From assembly GCF_017303215.1 (NCBI RefSeq), contig NZ_JAEMWU010000001.1, forward strand, positions 1,860,001 through 1,924,000: 64,000 nt of DNA, read 5' to 3'. Shown piece by piece: positions 45,969 to 55,417 of the stretch (positions are counted from its first letter, which is position 1; every line of letters begins with the position of its first letter). The notes beneath the pieces were generated by a model. It searched no databases. It had not been told where the DNA came from and saw only the letters and a program-made list of their open reading frames with translations. The position numbers were made by a program, and so were the translations under genes. The DNA comes from Microbacterium esteraromaticum. GTDB lineage: Bacteria; Actinomycetota; Actinomycetes; Actinomycetales; Microbacteriaceae.

Positions 45969-46010
45969 TCGGCTGATCGTCGTCTGACGAGACCCACCAC
46001 TTGCTACCTC

Positions 46011-46016
46011 TAGGCT
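46011..46016 (+). promoter_or_regulatory. -10 hexamer TAGGCT for the GNAT gene
   Basis: TAGGCT ends 6 nt before the ATG at 46023. Confidence 0.5.
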
Positions 46017-46022
46017 CGGGGC

Positions 46023-46469
46023 ATGACTGAGAACGCTGCTGACGTGACCCTGGTGGATCTCACGACGGGCGATGCCCGTTGGGCGCAGGCGCTGCCTGTG
46101 CTGCAGGAGTTGCGTCCGCATCTCACTGCGGAGCTGCTCGCACAGGTGCTCCGCGAGGGGGAACCGCAGGGACTGCGTTTCACCGCCGTGTTCACCGAAG
46201 ATCGGTGCGTCGCTGTGGCTGGATGGCGGGTCATCGCCAACACCAGCGCGATCCGCAAGCTCTACATTGACGACCTCTCGACCGCGGCATCGGAGCGCTC
46301 GCGTGGGTACGGGGCGCTGCTTCTGCGCGAACTGCGCAATCGCGCCGCCGCTGCCGGATGCCGGGTCCTTGACCTCGACTCCGGGGTGCAGCGCTTCGAG
46401 GCGCACCGGTTCTACTTGCGCGAGCGGATGGACATCGTCTCGCATCACTTCGCTCAACGGCTCGGCTGA
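46023..46469 (+). CDS. GNAT family N-acetyltransferase
   Basis: A 148-aa single-domain acetyltransferase. Motif A for acetyl-CoA binding is visible as KLYIDDLSTAASERSRGYGALLLRELRNRA at about residues 79-108 (core RSRGYGALLL), preceded by the beta-strand VAVAGWRVIANTS and followed by LDLDSGVQRFEAHRFYLRER. The substrate is unknown. A TAGGCT box 6 nt before the ATG suggests leaderless expression. It stands alone between ligA and the DUF222-HNH gene. Confidence 0.88.
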   Translation: MTENAADVTLVDLTTGDARWAQALPVLQELRPHLTAELLAQVLREGEPQGLRFTAVFTEDRCVAVAGWRVIANTSAIRKLYIDDLSTAASERSRGYGALLLRELRNRAAAAGCRVLDLDSGVQRFEAHRFYLRERMDIVSHHFAQRLG

Positions 46470-46544
46470 GACCTCTCGTCGGGGCACGCCGTCTGTTACC
46501 CGCTTGCCGTTCTGTATGGATGTTCGAATGTCGGTGGTCGCTGG

Positions 46545-46550
46545 TGTACT
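46545..46550 (+). promoter_or_regulatory. -10-like TGTACT for the DUF222-HNH gene
   Basis: TGTACT ends 6 nt before the ATG at 46557. Confidence 0.4.
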
Positions 46551-46556
46551 AGAGGC

Positions 46557-48104
46557 ATGACGGCGCTGATGGACGTGACGGTGGAGCAGGTGACCACGCT
46601 CGATGAGCTGGTCGAGCTCGCGCAGTCCATCGAGCAGTCGATCAGCAGTATGCAGGCGGCACGTGACGGAGTGCTCGCACTGGCCAACCGTTGGGCGTTG
46701 GACGCGGCGGGTGAAGTCGACGAGGCCGACCTCTCGCTACGTACGGTGGCAGCTGAGCTCGGCGCGGCGCTGCGGGTCAGCGACCGAACGGTGCAACGGC
46801 GCATGCTCGCTGCAGAACAAGTTGTCGTACGCTTTCCGCGCGTGTGGGCGGCTCAGGGCGCCGGCGCGATCAGCGCCGGGCACACCAGGGTGATCGTCGA
46901 GGCGGGGGAGCACATCGACGATGCGGAGTCACGTGACCGATACGCCGCGCGCGTGTTGGAGGTCGCGAGCGGTGAGTCGCCGAATCGCACCCGGCCCATC
47001 GCCGAGCGGTTGGCTCAGCAGCACCAGCCGAAGACGCTCGACGAACGGCATGAGGATGCCCGTGAACGCCGCGGCGCGTGGGTCAGCGACCACCCGGACG
47101 CCATGGCGGAACTGCACGTGTTCGGACCGTCCGTTCTTGTGCACGGCGCATTCGACAGGCTCACTTCGATGGCGAAGGCGAGTAGCCGCGCGGTCCTGAG
47201 CGGCCCGCATCGGCAGGCTGAGCCCTTGTCTGATCCGCTGCCCGGCACCGCGTTCGGCCCGGCGGCGACACACGACGCCCAAGTCGCGATCGATGAGGAT
47301 GTCCGCACGCTCGCGCAGCGACGCTTCGACCTGGCCATGAACCTGCTGCTGACCGGCGCACCGGCAGGGCACGACACGGACGACGGGCTGCTCGCCGCAA
47401 TCCGGCCGCGGGTCAGCGTGACGATCCCGTTCCTCACGCTGATGGGCCGCGACGCCACTGACCTTCACCATCTGCGCGGCAAGGTTCGTTGCGACGCCGT
47501 TGGCGGCGGATGCGCTGACGCCGGTGGTGGCGCTAGTGACAACGACGCCCGTACTGGTGACGCCGCGGTCATCGGCGTGCGCGGAGGCGTCAACGCAGAA
47601 CTGGACGGGCACGGCCCGATCGACGCGCATACCGCGCGCGTACTCGCCGGCGCGGCGTCGGGATGGAACCGACTGCTCACCCACCCGATCACGGGGATGC
47701 TGCTCGCCGTCGACCGGTACCGGCCCAGCGAGCAGCTTCGCCGTCATCTGCGAGCCAGAGACCAACGATGCCGGTTCCCCACGTGCGGTATGCCGGCCAT
47801 CGACAGCGATCTCGACCACACACAGGACGCCGCCTTCGGCGGCGCCACCGAGGAGAGCAACCTCGGGGCACTGTGTCGCCGACATCATGTGCTGAAACAC
47901 CATTCCCCATGGATGGTGGAGCAACGGGGGAGCGGACTCCTCGAATGGCGCAGCCCCACGGGGCGGGTCTATGTCGACCGGCCACCCCCGCAGAACACTG
48001 TCACCTTCACCGAGACCGCGCTGACCGAAGCCGGCACGCAGCGCAACGACAGCGGCGGCGACGGCGCGAATCCATCACCGGCACGATCCGCCGCCCCGTT
48101 CTGA
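46557..48104 (+). CDS. DUF222 / HNH endonuclease signature protein
   Basis: A 515-aa protein of the actinobacterial DUF222 (13E12-repeat-like) family. The DUF222 region starts near VTTLDELVELAQSIEQSISS and includes SLRTVAAELGAALRVSDRTV and AGHTRVIVEAGEHIDD. A C-terminal HNH motif begins RDQRCRFPTCGMPAIDSDLD near residue 400, followed by HTQDAAFGGATEESNLGALC and RRHHVLKHHSPW. Such genes are multicopy in many actinobacteria and may be selfish or repair-related; the role is not established. The C-terminal part after residue 485 is low-complexity. No flanking repeats are seen. Confidence 0.9.
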   Translation: MTALMDVTVEQVTTLDELVELAQSIEQSISSMQAARDGVLALANRWALDAAGEVDEADLSLRTVAAELGAALRVSDRTVQRRMLAAEQVVVRFPRVWAAQGAGAISAGHTRVIVEAGEHIDDAESRDRYAARVLEVASGESPNRTRPIAERLAQQHQPKTLDERHEDARERRGAWVSDHPDAMAELHVFGPSVLVHGAFDRLTSMAKASSRAVLSGPHRQAEPLSDPLPGTAFGPAATHDAQVAIDEDVRTLAQRRFDLAMNLLLTGAPAGHDTDDGLLAAIRPRVSVTIPFLTLMGRDATDLHHLRGKVRCDAVGGGCADAGGGASDNDARTGDAAVIGVRGGVNAELDGHGPIDAHTARVLAGAASGWNRLLTHPITGMLLAVDRYRPSEQLRRHLRARDQRCRFPTCGMPAIDSDLDHTQDAAFGGATEESNLGALCRRHHVLKHHSPWMVEQRGSGLLEWRSPTGRVYVDRPPPQNTVTFTETALTEAGTQRNDSGGDGANPSPARSAAPF

Positions 48105-48114
48105 CCTGACCTGC

Positions 48115-48138
48115 CGGGGCCAGTCAATCGTGGCCCCG
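48115..48138 (+). terminator. Possible hairpin terminator after the DUF222-HNH gene
   Basis: CGGGGCCA (48115-48122) and TGGCCCCG (48131-48138) pair perfectly around an 8-nt loop, 11 nt after the stop. No T-run follows. Confidence 0.45.
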
Positions 48139-48235
48139 CGCCGCGCCGCGGGGCCGCGCCGCCGGGCCGCTCGGTCAGGGCACTACGAGGATGCCGTCCG
48201 CCAGGTCATCCTGACGTGACGGCGCGCAGACGCCC

Positions 48236-48278
48236 GCATCCGAGCGCCAGCCCCACGCCTCAGCATCCGAGCGCCAGC
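48236..48278. repeat. Direct repeat in the HNH/helicase intergenic region
   Basis: GCATCCGAGCGCCAGC occurs at 48236-48251 and again at 48263-48278. The remaining 48105-48317 gap shows only GC-rich sequence and no convincing gene. Confidence 0.8.
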
Positions 48279-48317
48279 GCGCAAGCTTCAGCACCCACGC
48301 GCTGGCCCTGCGACAGA

Positions 48318-50222
48318 TCAGTCCTTCTTGTGGCGCGGCTTGCGGGTGCCGCCCTCGTCGCGGAAGTCGCGCCCGCGCCCGCCACGGTCGTCCCGCTGGT
48401 AGCCGCGGTCGTCGCGCTGGTAGCCCCCACGATCACGCGATCCCTGGTAGCCGCCGCGACGGTCGTCGTCGCGCGGCGCACGCCGGTTCGGCACACCGCG
48501 GTCGGGCTTGATCTCGATCAGCTTCCCCGAGATGCGGGTGTCGCGCAGCTTCTCAAGCACCGCGCGGTCCATCGTCACGGGCAGCTCGACGATCGAGAAG
48601 TCGGGCTTGATCGCAATGGCACCGAAGTCATCGCGTCCCAGGCCGCCCTCGTTCGCGAGTGCTCCGACGATCTGCCGCGGCTCGACCCGGTGGCGGCGCC
48701 CGACCTCGATGCGGTACGCCGTGTAGTCGCCGCGTCCGCGCCGCTCACGAGGACCACGATCCGAGCGCTCCTGCCGCTCGCGCGGGGGACGGTTGTCACG
48801 TTCGACCGCCTTCGACAGTGCGTCGTCGGCGGGGTCCAGCAGCAGCGGTGTCTCGCCCTGCGCCACGACGGCCAGAGCGGCAGCGACGTCGGCCTCGGGA
48901 ACATCGTGGTTGCGCACGTAGTGGGCGATGATGTCACGGAAGCCCTCGATACGTCCGGTTTCGCCGAGCGCGGCGGTGATCGCGTCGTCGAAGCGCGCCA
49001 GGCGCGTGGTGTTGACGTCCTCGGTGGTGGGCAGCTGCATCTGAGCGGGCTGCTGACGGGTCGCCTTCTCGATGTGCTTGAGCAGATAGCGCTCACGTGG
49101 GGTGATGAAGCTGATCGCATCGCCGGTGCGGCCGGCGCGACCCGTGCGGCCGATGCGGTGCACGTACGACTCGGTGTCGGTGGGGATGTCGAAGTTCACC
49201 ACGTGGCTGATGCGCTCGACGTCCAGGCCGCGGGCGGCGACGTCGGTGGCGACGAGGATGTCGAGCTTGCCGTCCTTGAGCTGGTTCACCGAACGCTCAC
49301 GCTGCACCTGCGGAACGTCGCCGTTGATGGCCGCCGCCGAGTACCCGCGGGCACGCAGCTTCTCGGCGAGCGTCTCGGTCTCGTTCTTGGTGCGGACGAA
49401 CACGATCATGCCGTCGAAGTTCTCGACCTCGAGGATGCGCGTGAGGGCATCCACCTTCTGCGCGTACGAGACCACCAGGTAGCGCTGAGTGATGTTCTGG
49501 TTCGTGCTGGTCTTCGCCTTGATGGCGACCTCTTCGGGCACATTCAGGTACTGCTGCGCGAGCCGGCGGATCGCCGCGGGCATCGTCGCCGAGAACAGCG
49601 CCACCTGCTTGTCGCTCGGGGTCTGCGCGAGGATCTGCTCGACGTCCTCGGCGAAGCCCATCTTGAGCATCTCGTCGGCCTCATCGAGCACCAGGTACTT
49701 CAGCTCCGACAGGTCGAGCGTGCCCTTGGCCTGGTGGTCCATGATGCGGCCGGGCGTGCCGACGACGATGTGGACGCCGCGACGCAGAGCCGAGAGCTGC
49801 ACGCCGTAACCCTGCCCGCCGTAAACCGGCAGCACCCGTACGTCCTTCATGCGCGAGGCGTAGGCCTCGAACGCCTCGCAGACCTGCAGCGCCAGCTCGC
49901 GCGTGGGTGCGAGCACGAGCGCCTGCGGCGTCTTCTGCGTCAGATCGAGGTTCTCGAGCACAGGCAGCGCGAACGCGGCCGTCTTGCCGGTACCGGTCTG
50001 CGCCGTGCCGAGCACGTCGCGTCCCTGCAGCAGCAGGGGGATGGTCGCGGCCTGGATCGGCGACGGCGTCTCATAACCCAGGTCGCGGATGGCGCGGAGC
50101 ACCGGGCCACTGATGCCAAGGTCATCGAAGCCGGGCGTCGACGACTGCTCGGCGACGGCCTCTCCGGAGTCGGTGGAGGAGTCGGGGGCAGGCACAGCGG
50201 CGGCATTCTCGTCAGCAGTCAC
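48318..50222 (-). CDS. DEAD-box ATP-dependent RNA helicase (DeaD/CsdA-like)
   Basis: A 634-aa RNA helicase likely acting in ribosome assembly or mRNA turnover. After a disordered acidic N-terminus it has the Q motif (GYETPSPIQAATIPLLLQGR), Walker A AQTGTGKTAAFALPVLENL, VLAPTRELALQV, the DEAD motif VLDEADEMLKMGFAEDVEQI, SAT, and motif VI YVHRIGRTGRAGRTG. A DbpA-like RRM domain (YRIEVGRRHRVEPRQIVGAL) follows at about residue 490. The C-terminus is an Arg/Gly/Asp-rich tail with repeats of GYQRDDRG. The GTG lies 6 nt after TATCGT. Confidence 0.96.
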   Translation of the reverse strand: MTADENAAAVPAPDSSTDSGEAVAEQSSTPGFDDLGISGPVLRAIRDLGYETPSPIQAATIPLLLQGRDVLGTAQTGTGKTAAFALPVLENLDLTQKTPQALVLAPTRELALQVCEAFEAYASRMKDVRVLPVYGGQGYGVQLSALRRGVHIVVGTPGRIMDHQAKGTLDLSELKYLVLDEADEMLKMGFAEDVEQILAQTPSDKQVALFSATMPAAIRRLAQQYLNVPEEVAIKAKTSTNQNITQRYLVVSYAQKVDALTRILEVENFDGMIVFVRTKNETETLAEKLRARGYSAAAINGDVPQVQRERSVNQLKDGKLDILVATDVAARGLDVERISHVVNFDIPTDTESYVHRIGRTGRAGRTGDAISFITPRERYLLKHIEKATRQQPAQMQLPTTEDVNTTRLARFDDAITAALGETGRIEGFRDIIAHYVRNHDVPEADVAAALAVVAQGETPLLLDPADDALSKAVERDNRPPRERQERSDRGPRERRGRGDYTAYRIEVGRRHRVEPRQIVGALANEGGLGRDDFGAIAIKPDFSIVELPVTMDRAVLEKLRDTRISGKLIEIKPDRGVPNRRAPRDDDRRGGYQGSRDRGGYQRDDRGYQRDDRGGRGRDFRDEGGTRKPRHKKD

Positions 50223-50228
50223 CTACCA

Positions 50229-50234
50229 ACGATA
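50229..50234 (-). promoter_or_regulatory. -10 hexamer TATCGT for the DEAD-box helicase gene
   Basis: On the minus strand TATCGT ends 6 nt before the GTG at 50222. Confidence 0.5.
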
Positions 50235-50295
50235 GTGCCTCCGGATGTGAGAGTGCTGGCGGTCGCAGCAGGGCGCGATGCTCAGCGGCGTGTCG

Positions 50296-52002
50296 TCACC
50301 GCTGTCCGCCGCCGGTCAGCTCCAGAAGACGCTCCTTCACCTGGCGGCGCAGCACCTTGCCGATCAGTGAACGAGGCAGCTCATCGACGACGAACAGCCG
50401 TCGCGGCACCTTGTAGGGCGTGAGAATTCCGCGCGCGAACTCACGGATCGACTCGATGTCGGGGTCGACGCCGGCATCCACCACGATCGCGGCGACCACC
50501 TCCTCGCCAGAGTGTTCGCTCGGCAGACCGACGACCGCGGCATCCACGACATCGGGGTGCTGACGCAGCGCGCCCTCCACCTCGGTGGGGGCGACGTTGA
50601 ACCCGCCCGTGATGATGAGCTCCTTGATGCGATCGACGATCCGCACGAAGCCCTTCTCATCGATCGTCACGATGTCACCGGTGCGGAACCAGCCATCGAC
50701 GAAGACCGCCTCGGTGGCCTCCGGCTTGCCGTAGTAGCCGGAGAACACCTGGGGGCCGCGCACGATCAGTTCTCCGGGTGACCCGGCAGGCACGTCCTGC
50801 GTGGGGTTCTCGGGATCGACCACGCGGCACTCGGTGCCGGGCAGGGGCAGCCCGATCGTGCCGGCGACACGGTGCTCGGCCACCGGGTTCGCCATCAGCA
50901 CGGGCGAGCACTCACTCAGGCCATAGCCCTCGACCAGGTATCCACCGCTGGCCTCCTCGAAGGGCACGACCAGCTCGTGGGGAAGCGCCATGGCCCCAGA
51001 GATCGCCACTTCGGTGCCCGCGAGCGAGACGCCCTTCTCTTTCGCGGCCGCCAGCAGACGCTCGGCGATCGGAGGCACGAGCGGCAGGAACGTCGCCGGG
51101 TGCTTCTTCGTGACCTCCAGCACCATGTCGGGATCGAACTTGGGGAACAGCACCAGCCGCGCACCCATCGACATCGCGAACGTCAGGCACAGCGTCAGTC
51201 CGTATGCGTGGAACATCGGCAGCACCGCGTAGACGACGCAGCCGTCGCCGCGCGTGATCGAGGGCACCCAGGCCTGGGCCTGCGCGGCATTGGCGAGCAG
51301 GTTGCGGTGCGTCAGCGATGCACCCTTGGGGGTGCCGGTCGTCCCCGAGGTGTATTGGATGATCGCGAGGTCATCGGTCTGCGGACGCGGGTGCGACGAG
51401 GGCAGCGGAGCGGATGCCACCAGCTGATCCCAGCTGATCGCACCGCGCACCTTGGCCGTCAGCGCCTGGCGCGACTCGCGGGCCTTCGCGATCGGCAGCT
51501 TCAGGGCGAGTCGCGTCATGAAGGGCATAGCCGTAGTGACATCGACCGAGATCAGGTTCGTCACCTTCAGATCGTCGGGGAACTGCTGCACGGTCTCGAC
51601 GACCTTGCTCCAGACGATCGCGTGCGTGGCTCCGTGGTCCTCGAACTGCTTGCGCAGCTCGCGAGCGGTGTACAGCGGGTTGTGCTCAACGACCACGGCG
51701 CCGAGGCGCAGCACCGCGTAGAAGGCGATGATGTGCTGCGGGCAGTTGGGCAGCACGATGGCGACGGGGTCGCCGGGGCCGACGCCGAGATCGCGCAGAC
51801 CGGCTGCGGCGCGCTCGATCGCGTCCTGCATGTCGCGGTAGGTGGTCTCGCGCCCGAAGAACTGCAGGGCCGGGGCATCCGGGTAGTCGCGCACCGACGC
51901 TTCCACGATGTCGATGAGAGACCCGGTCACCGGGGGAAGATCTTCGGGAACGCTGTCTGCGTAGCTGGCGGTCCAGGGGCGCGGGGGATCGAACGTCGTC
52001 AC
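50296..52002 (-). CDS. Long-chain fatty-acid-CoA ligase (AMP-binding)
   Basis: A 568-aa ANL-superfamily enzyme that activates fatty acids to acyl-CoA through an acyl-adenylate. Visible motifs: P-loop-like IIQYTSGTTGTPKGASLTHR near residue 215, GYGLSECSPVLMAN, TGDIVTIDEKGFVRIVDRIK near residue 430, the hinge ELIITGGFNVAPTEVEGAL, and the C-terminal catalytic Lys in LPRSLIGKVLRRQVKE. Chain-length preference is not determined from sequence. The GTG lies 6 nt after TAAGCT. It is divergent from gatC. Confidence 0.93.
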   Translation of the reverse strand: MTTFDPPRPWTASYADSVPEDLPPVTGSLIDIVEASVRDYPDAPALQFFGRETTYRDMQDAIERAAAGLRDLGVGPGDPVAIVLPNCPQHIIAFYAVLRLGAVVVEHNPLYTARELRKQFEDHGATHAIVWSKVVETVQQFPDDLKVTNLISVDVTTAMPFMTRLALKLPIAKARESRQALTAKVRGAISWDQLVASAPLPSSHPRPQTDDLAIIQYTSGTTGTPKGASLTHRNLLANAAQAQAWVPSITRGDGCVVYAVLPMFHAYGLTLCLTFAMSMGARLVLFPKFDPDMVLEVTKKHPATFLPLVPPIAERLLAAAKEKGVSLAGTEVAISGAMALPHELVVPFEEASGGYLVEGYGLSECSPVLMANPVAEHRVAGTIGLPLPGTECRVVDPENPTQDVPAGSPGELIVRGPQVFSGYYGKPEATEAVFVDGWFRTGDIVTIDEKGFVRIVDRIKELIITGGFNVAPTEVEGALRQHPDVVDAAVVGLPSEHSGEEVVAAIVVDAGVDPDIESIREFARGILTPYKVPRRLFVVDELPRSLIGKVLRRQVKERLLELTGGGQR

Positions 52003-52008
52003 GGGTTC

Positions 52009-52014
52009 AGCTTA
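52009..52014 (-). promoter_or_regulatory. -10 hexamer TAAGCT for the acyl-CoA ligase gene
   Basis: On the minus strand TAAGCT ends 6 nt before the GTG at 52002. Confidence 0.5.
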
Positions 52015-52037
52015 CGTGTGCAGGGCCGGGGCTCTCG

Positions 52038-52043
52038 TAGACT
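52038..52043 (+). promoter_or_regulatory. -10 hexamer TAGACT for gatCAB
   Basis: TAGACT ends 6 nt before the GTG at 52050. It favours this start over the in-frame GTG at 52047. Confidence 0.55.
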
Positions 52044-52049
52044 GGCGTG

Positions 52050-52349
52050 GTGTCAGAAATCACCCCCGATCTCGTGCGCCATCTCGGCGTGCTCGCGCGC
52101 ATCAAGCTCACCGACGACGAGGTGACCCAGCTGACCGGTCAGCTGGACGCCATCGTCGACAACATCGCCAAGGTGTCGGAGGTGGCGACGCCCGATGTGG
52201 CGGCCACCAGCCATCCGATCCCGCTGAGCAACGTCTTCCGCCCCGATGAGGTCGGCCTGACGCTCACGCCCGAGCAGACCCTGCAGAACGCACCGGATGC
52301 CGCCGACGGCCGCTTCCGCGTCACGGCCATCCTGGGAGAAGAGCAGTGA
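52050..52349 (+). CDS. gatC: Asp-tRNA(Asn)/Glu-tRNA(Gln) amidotransferase subunit C
   Basis: The small subunit that stabilises GatA-GatB. The 99-aa protein shows the usual pattern [20 protein letters not shown], then [20 protein letters not shown] and the C-terminal [20 protein letters not shown]. It is the first gene of the gatCAB operon; its TGA overlaps the GTG of gatA. The leaderless-type promoter TAGACT decides the GTG start. Confidence 0.96.
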   Translation: MSEITPDLVRHLGVLARIKLTDDEVTQLTGQLDAIVDNIAKVSEVATPDVAATSHPIPLSNVFRPDEVGLTLTPEQTLQNAPDAADGRFRVTAILGEEQ

Positions 52350-53860
52350 GCGACATCATCCGCATGACCGCCGCGGAACTCGGCGACAAGCTGAGCGCCG
52401 GCGAGATCTCCAGCGTCGAGGCCACCCAGGCGCACCTCGACCGCATCGCCGCCGTCGACGGCGATGTGCACGCGTTCCTGCACGTCAACGAGCACGCCCT
52501 TGCGGCCGCCGCCGAGGTCGATGCCCGGCGCGCCGCGGGTGAGCAGCTCGGCCCGATCGCCGGTGTGCCGCTGGCCATCAAGGACGTCCTGGTCACCACC
52601 GATCAGCCCTCCACGAGCGGATCGAAGATCCTCGAGGGCTACATGTCGCCGTTCGACGCGACCGTCGTCGCACGCTCACGTGCTGCGGGACTGGTGCCGC
52701 TCGGCAAGACCAACATGGACGAGTTCGCAATGGGCTCGTCGACCGAGCACTCCGCGTACGGCCCCACCCGCAACCCCTGGGATCTGGACCGCATCCCCGG
52801 CGGATCCGGCGGCGGCTCGGCAGCTGCAGTCGCGGCCTTCGAGGCTCCGCTCGCGCTCGGTTCCGACACCGGTGGGTCGATCCGTCAGCCCGCGCATGTC
52901 ACCGGCACCGTGGGCATCAAGCCCACCTATGGCGGGGTCAGCCGCTACGGCGCGATCGCCCTGGCATCCAGCCTCGACCAGGTGGGCCCCGTCACGCGCA
53001 CCGTGCTCGACGCGGGCCTGCTGCACGATGTCATCGGTGGCCACGACGCCAATGACTCCACCTCGCTCGACGAGCAGTGGCCGTCGTTCGCCGAGGCCGC
53101 ACGTGAGGGCGCGACCGGTCAGGTGTTGAAGGGCCTGAAGGTCGGTGTCGTCAAGGAACTGCCCGACTCGGGATTCCAGCCCGGCGTCGCCGCCTCGTTC
53201 CGCGAGTCGCTCGCCCTCATGGAGGCGCAGGGCGCGGAGATCGTTGAGATCTCGGCCCCGCACTTCGAGTACGGCGTCGCCGCGTACTATCTGATCCTCC
53301 CGGCCGAGGCCTCCAGCAACCTCGCCAAGTTCGACTCGGTCCGCTTCGGGCTCCGCGTCACGCCAGAGGGCAACTCCACGGTCGAGGACGTCATGTCCGC
53401 CACTCGTGAGGCCGGTTTCGGCCCCGAGGTCAAGCGACGCGTCATCCTCGGCACGTACGCGCTGTCGGCCGGCTACTACGACGCCTACTACGGCAGCGCC
53501 CAGAAGGTGCGTACGCTCATCCAGCGCGACTTCGATGAGGCGTTCGCGCAGGTCGACGTGATCGCGACGCCCTCGGCACCGACCACAGCGTTCAAGATCG
53601 GTGAGAAGATCGACGACCCGCTGCAGATGTACCTCAACGACCTGACGACGATTCCCGCCAACCTCGCCGGCGTGCCGGGCATCTCGATCCCGTCGGGGCT
53701 CGCATCCGAGGACGGGCTGCCCGTCGGCATCCAGTTCCTCGCCCCCGCGCGTCAGGACGCGCGTCTGTACCGCGTCGGCGCCGCTCTCGAAGCCGCGCTG
53801 CTGGACTCCTGGGGAGCACCCCTCCTGGAGAAGGCCCCCACCCTGGGAGGAACCCGCTGA
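52346..53860 (+). CDS. gatA: Asp-tRNA(Asn)/Glu-tRNA(Gln) amidotransferase subunit A
   Basis: The glutaminase subunit that releases ammonia for tRNA-dependent synthesis of Gln and Asn. The 504-aa amidase-signature protein has [20 protein letters not shown] with the catalytic Lys near residue 79, the Gly/Ser-rich core [20 protein letters not shown] with the cis-Ser, and [20 protein letters not shown] with the nucleophile Ser. [20 protein letters not shown] follows. It starts with GTG overlapping gatC, and its TGA overlaps the gatB ATG (TGATG). Confidence 0.98.
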   Translation: MSDIIRMTAAELGDKLSAGEISSVEATQAHLDRIAAVDGDVHAFLHVNEHALAAAAEVDARRAAGEQLGPIAGVPLAIKDVLVTTDQPSTSGSKILEGYMSPFDATVVARSRAAGLVPLGKTNMDEFAMGSSTEHSAYGPTRNPWDLDRIPGGSGGGSAAAVAAFEAPLALGSDTGGSIRQPAHVTGTVGIKPTYGGVSRYGAIALASSLDQVGPVTRTVLDAGLLHDVIGGHDANDSTSLDEQWPSFAEAAREGATGQVLKGLKVGVVKELPDSGFQPGVAASFRESLALMEAQGAEIVEISAPHFEYGVAAYYLILPAEASSNLAKFDSVRFGLRVTPEGNSTVEDVMSATREAGFGPEVKRRVILGTYALSAGYYDAYYGSAQKVRTLIQRDFDEAFAQVDVIATPSAPTTAFKIGEKIDDPLQMYLNDLTTIPANLAGVPGISIPSGLASEDGLPVGIQFLAPARQDARLYRVGAALEAALLDSWGAPLLEKAPTLGGTR

Positions 53861-55377
53861 TGGCCACCGCAAAGCTCATGGACTACGACAAGGCCCTCGA
53901 GCTGTTCGAGCCGGTGCTCGGATTCGAGGTGCACGTCGAGCTGAACACGCGCACGAAGATGTTCTCGGGCGCACCCAATCCCGCGCACGAAGAGTTCCAC
54001 GCCGCCGAGCCGAACACGCTGATCGCGCCGGTCGACCTCGGGCTTCCGGGTTCGCTCCCGGTGGTCAACGCCACCGCGGTGCGCTCGTCGATCAGCCTGG
54101 GCCTGGCGCTCGGATGCTCGATCGCCGAATCGAGCCGCTTCGCGCGCAAGAACTACTTCTACCCTGACCTGGGTAAGAACTATCAGATCTCGCAGTACGA
54201 CGAGCCGATCGCCTTCGAGGGCTCGGTCGAGGTCGAGCTGGAGGACGGCACGCTGGTGACCATCCCGATCGAGCGCGCGCATATGGAGGAGGACGCCGGA
54301 AAGCTCACCCACATGGGTGGTGCCACCGGTCGCATCCAGGGTGCGGAGTACTCGCTGGTCGACTACAACCGTGCGGGTGTGCCGCTCGTCGAGATCGTCA
54401 CCAAGCCGATCTTCGGTGCCGAGCACCGTGCGCCTGAGATCGCCAAGGCGTACATCGCGGCCATCCGCGACATCGTGCGCGGACTCGGTATCTCTGAGGC
54501 GCGCATGGAGCGCGGCAACCTCCGCTGCGACGCCAACGTGTCGCTGCGTCCCCGCGGGCAGGAGAAGCTCGGAACGCGCACCGAGACGAAGAACGTCAAC
54601 TCGATGCGCTCGGTCGAGCGTGCCGTGCGCTACGAGATCCAGCGCCAGGCGCAGATCCTCGCCGACGGCGGCGTCATCATCCAGGAGACGCGCCACTGGC
54701 ACGAGGACACCGGCACGACCTCGCCGGGGCGTCCGAAGTCGGATGCTGACGACTACCGCTACTTCCCGGAGCCCGACCTGCTGCCGGTCGAACCGGCGCG
54801 AGAGCTGGTCGAGGAGCTGCGTGCTGCTCTTCCCGAGCAGCCGATCGCCCGCCGTCGCCGGCTGAAGGCCGACTGGGGCTTCACCGACCTGGAGTTCCAG
54901 GACGTGCGCAACGGCGGTCTGATCGATGTCGTCGCCGCGACAATCGACGCCGGATCGACGCCGGCTGCGGCCCGCAAGTGGTGGACCGGCGAGATCACGC
55001 GCGTCGCGAACGCGCAGGAGCGCGACGTCGCCGATCTCGTCAGCCCGCAGAACGTCGCCGCGCTGCAGCAGCTCGTCGACGCGGGAACGCTGACCGACAA
55101 GCTGGCCCGCCAGGTGCTCGAGGGCGTCATCGCCGGCGAGGGGACGCCGCAGGAGGTCGTGGATGCCCGCGGACTGGCCGTCGTCTCGGATGACGGTGCG
55201 CTGATCGCAGCGATCGATGACGCCTTCGCCGCGCAGCCCGATGTGCTCGCCAAGATCAAGGACGGCAAGGTGCAGGCGGCCGGTGCCGTGATCGGCGCCG
55301 TGATGAAGGCGATGAAGGGACAGGCCGACGCCGCACGCGTGCGAGAGCTGATCCTGGAACGGGCCGCGCAAGACTGA
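53860..55377 (+). CDS. gatB: Asp-tRNA(Asn)/Glu-tRNA(Gln) amidotransferase subunit B
   Basis: The kinase/transferase subunit that activates the misacylated tRNA. The 505-aa protein has the N-terminal cradle [78 protein letters not shown] and EMKNVNS-type [20 protein letters not shown], followed by the C-terminal YqeY-like tail domain ([20 protein letters not shown]). It is the last gene of gatCAB. A perfect hairpin that reaches into dinB begins 9 nt after its stop. Confidence 0.98.
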   Translation: MATAKLMDYDKALELFEPVLGFEVHVELNTRTKMFSGAPNPAHEEFHAAEPNTLIAPVDLGLPGSLPVVNATAVRSSISLGLALGCSIAESSRFARKNYFYPDLGKNYQISQYDEPIAFEGSVEVELEDGTLVTIPIERAHMEEDAGKLTHMGGATGRIQGAEYSLVDYNRAGVPLVEIVTKPIFGAEHRAPEIAKAYIAAIRDIVRGLGISEARMERGNLRCDANVSLRPRGQEKLGTRTETKNVNSMRSVERAVRYEIQRQAQILADGGVIIQETRHWHEDTGTTSPGRPKSDADDYRYFPEPDLLPVEPARELVEELRAALPEQPIARRRRLKADWGFTDLEFQDVRNGGLIDVVAATIDAGSTPAAARKWWTGEITRVANAQERDVADLVSPQNVAALQQLVDAGTLTDKLARQVLEGVIAGEGTPQEVVDARGLAVVSDDGALIAAIDDAFAAQPDVLAKIKDGKVQAAGAVIGAVMKAMKGQADAARVRELILERAAQD

Positions 55378-55385
55378 CCGTGATG

Positions 55386-55417
55386 TCCCATGCCTCCACG
55401 AGAATGGAGGCATGGGA
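55386..55417 (+). promoter_or_regulatory. Hairpin covering the dinB ribosome-binding site and start codon
   Basis: TCCCATGCCTCCA (55386-55398) and TGGAGGCATGGGA (55405-55417) form a perfect 13-bp stem with a 6-nt loop. The right arm contains GGAGG and the dinB ATG at 55412. On a read-through mRNA from gatB the start would be sequestered; it may also help end gatCAB transcription. Confidence 0.8.

Noticed and set aside
46557..48104. DUF222-HNH gene as a transposon or homing element.
   Set aside because: No inverted or target repeats, intein or intron borders are visible, so it is listed only as a CDS.
48216..50423. 735-codon plus-strand open frame opposite the DEAD-box helicase.
   Set aside because: Antisense shadow; the helicase motifs on the other strand are complete.
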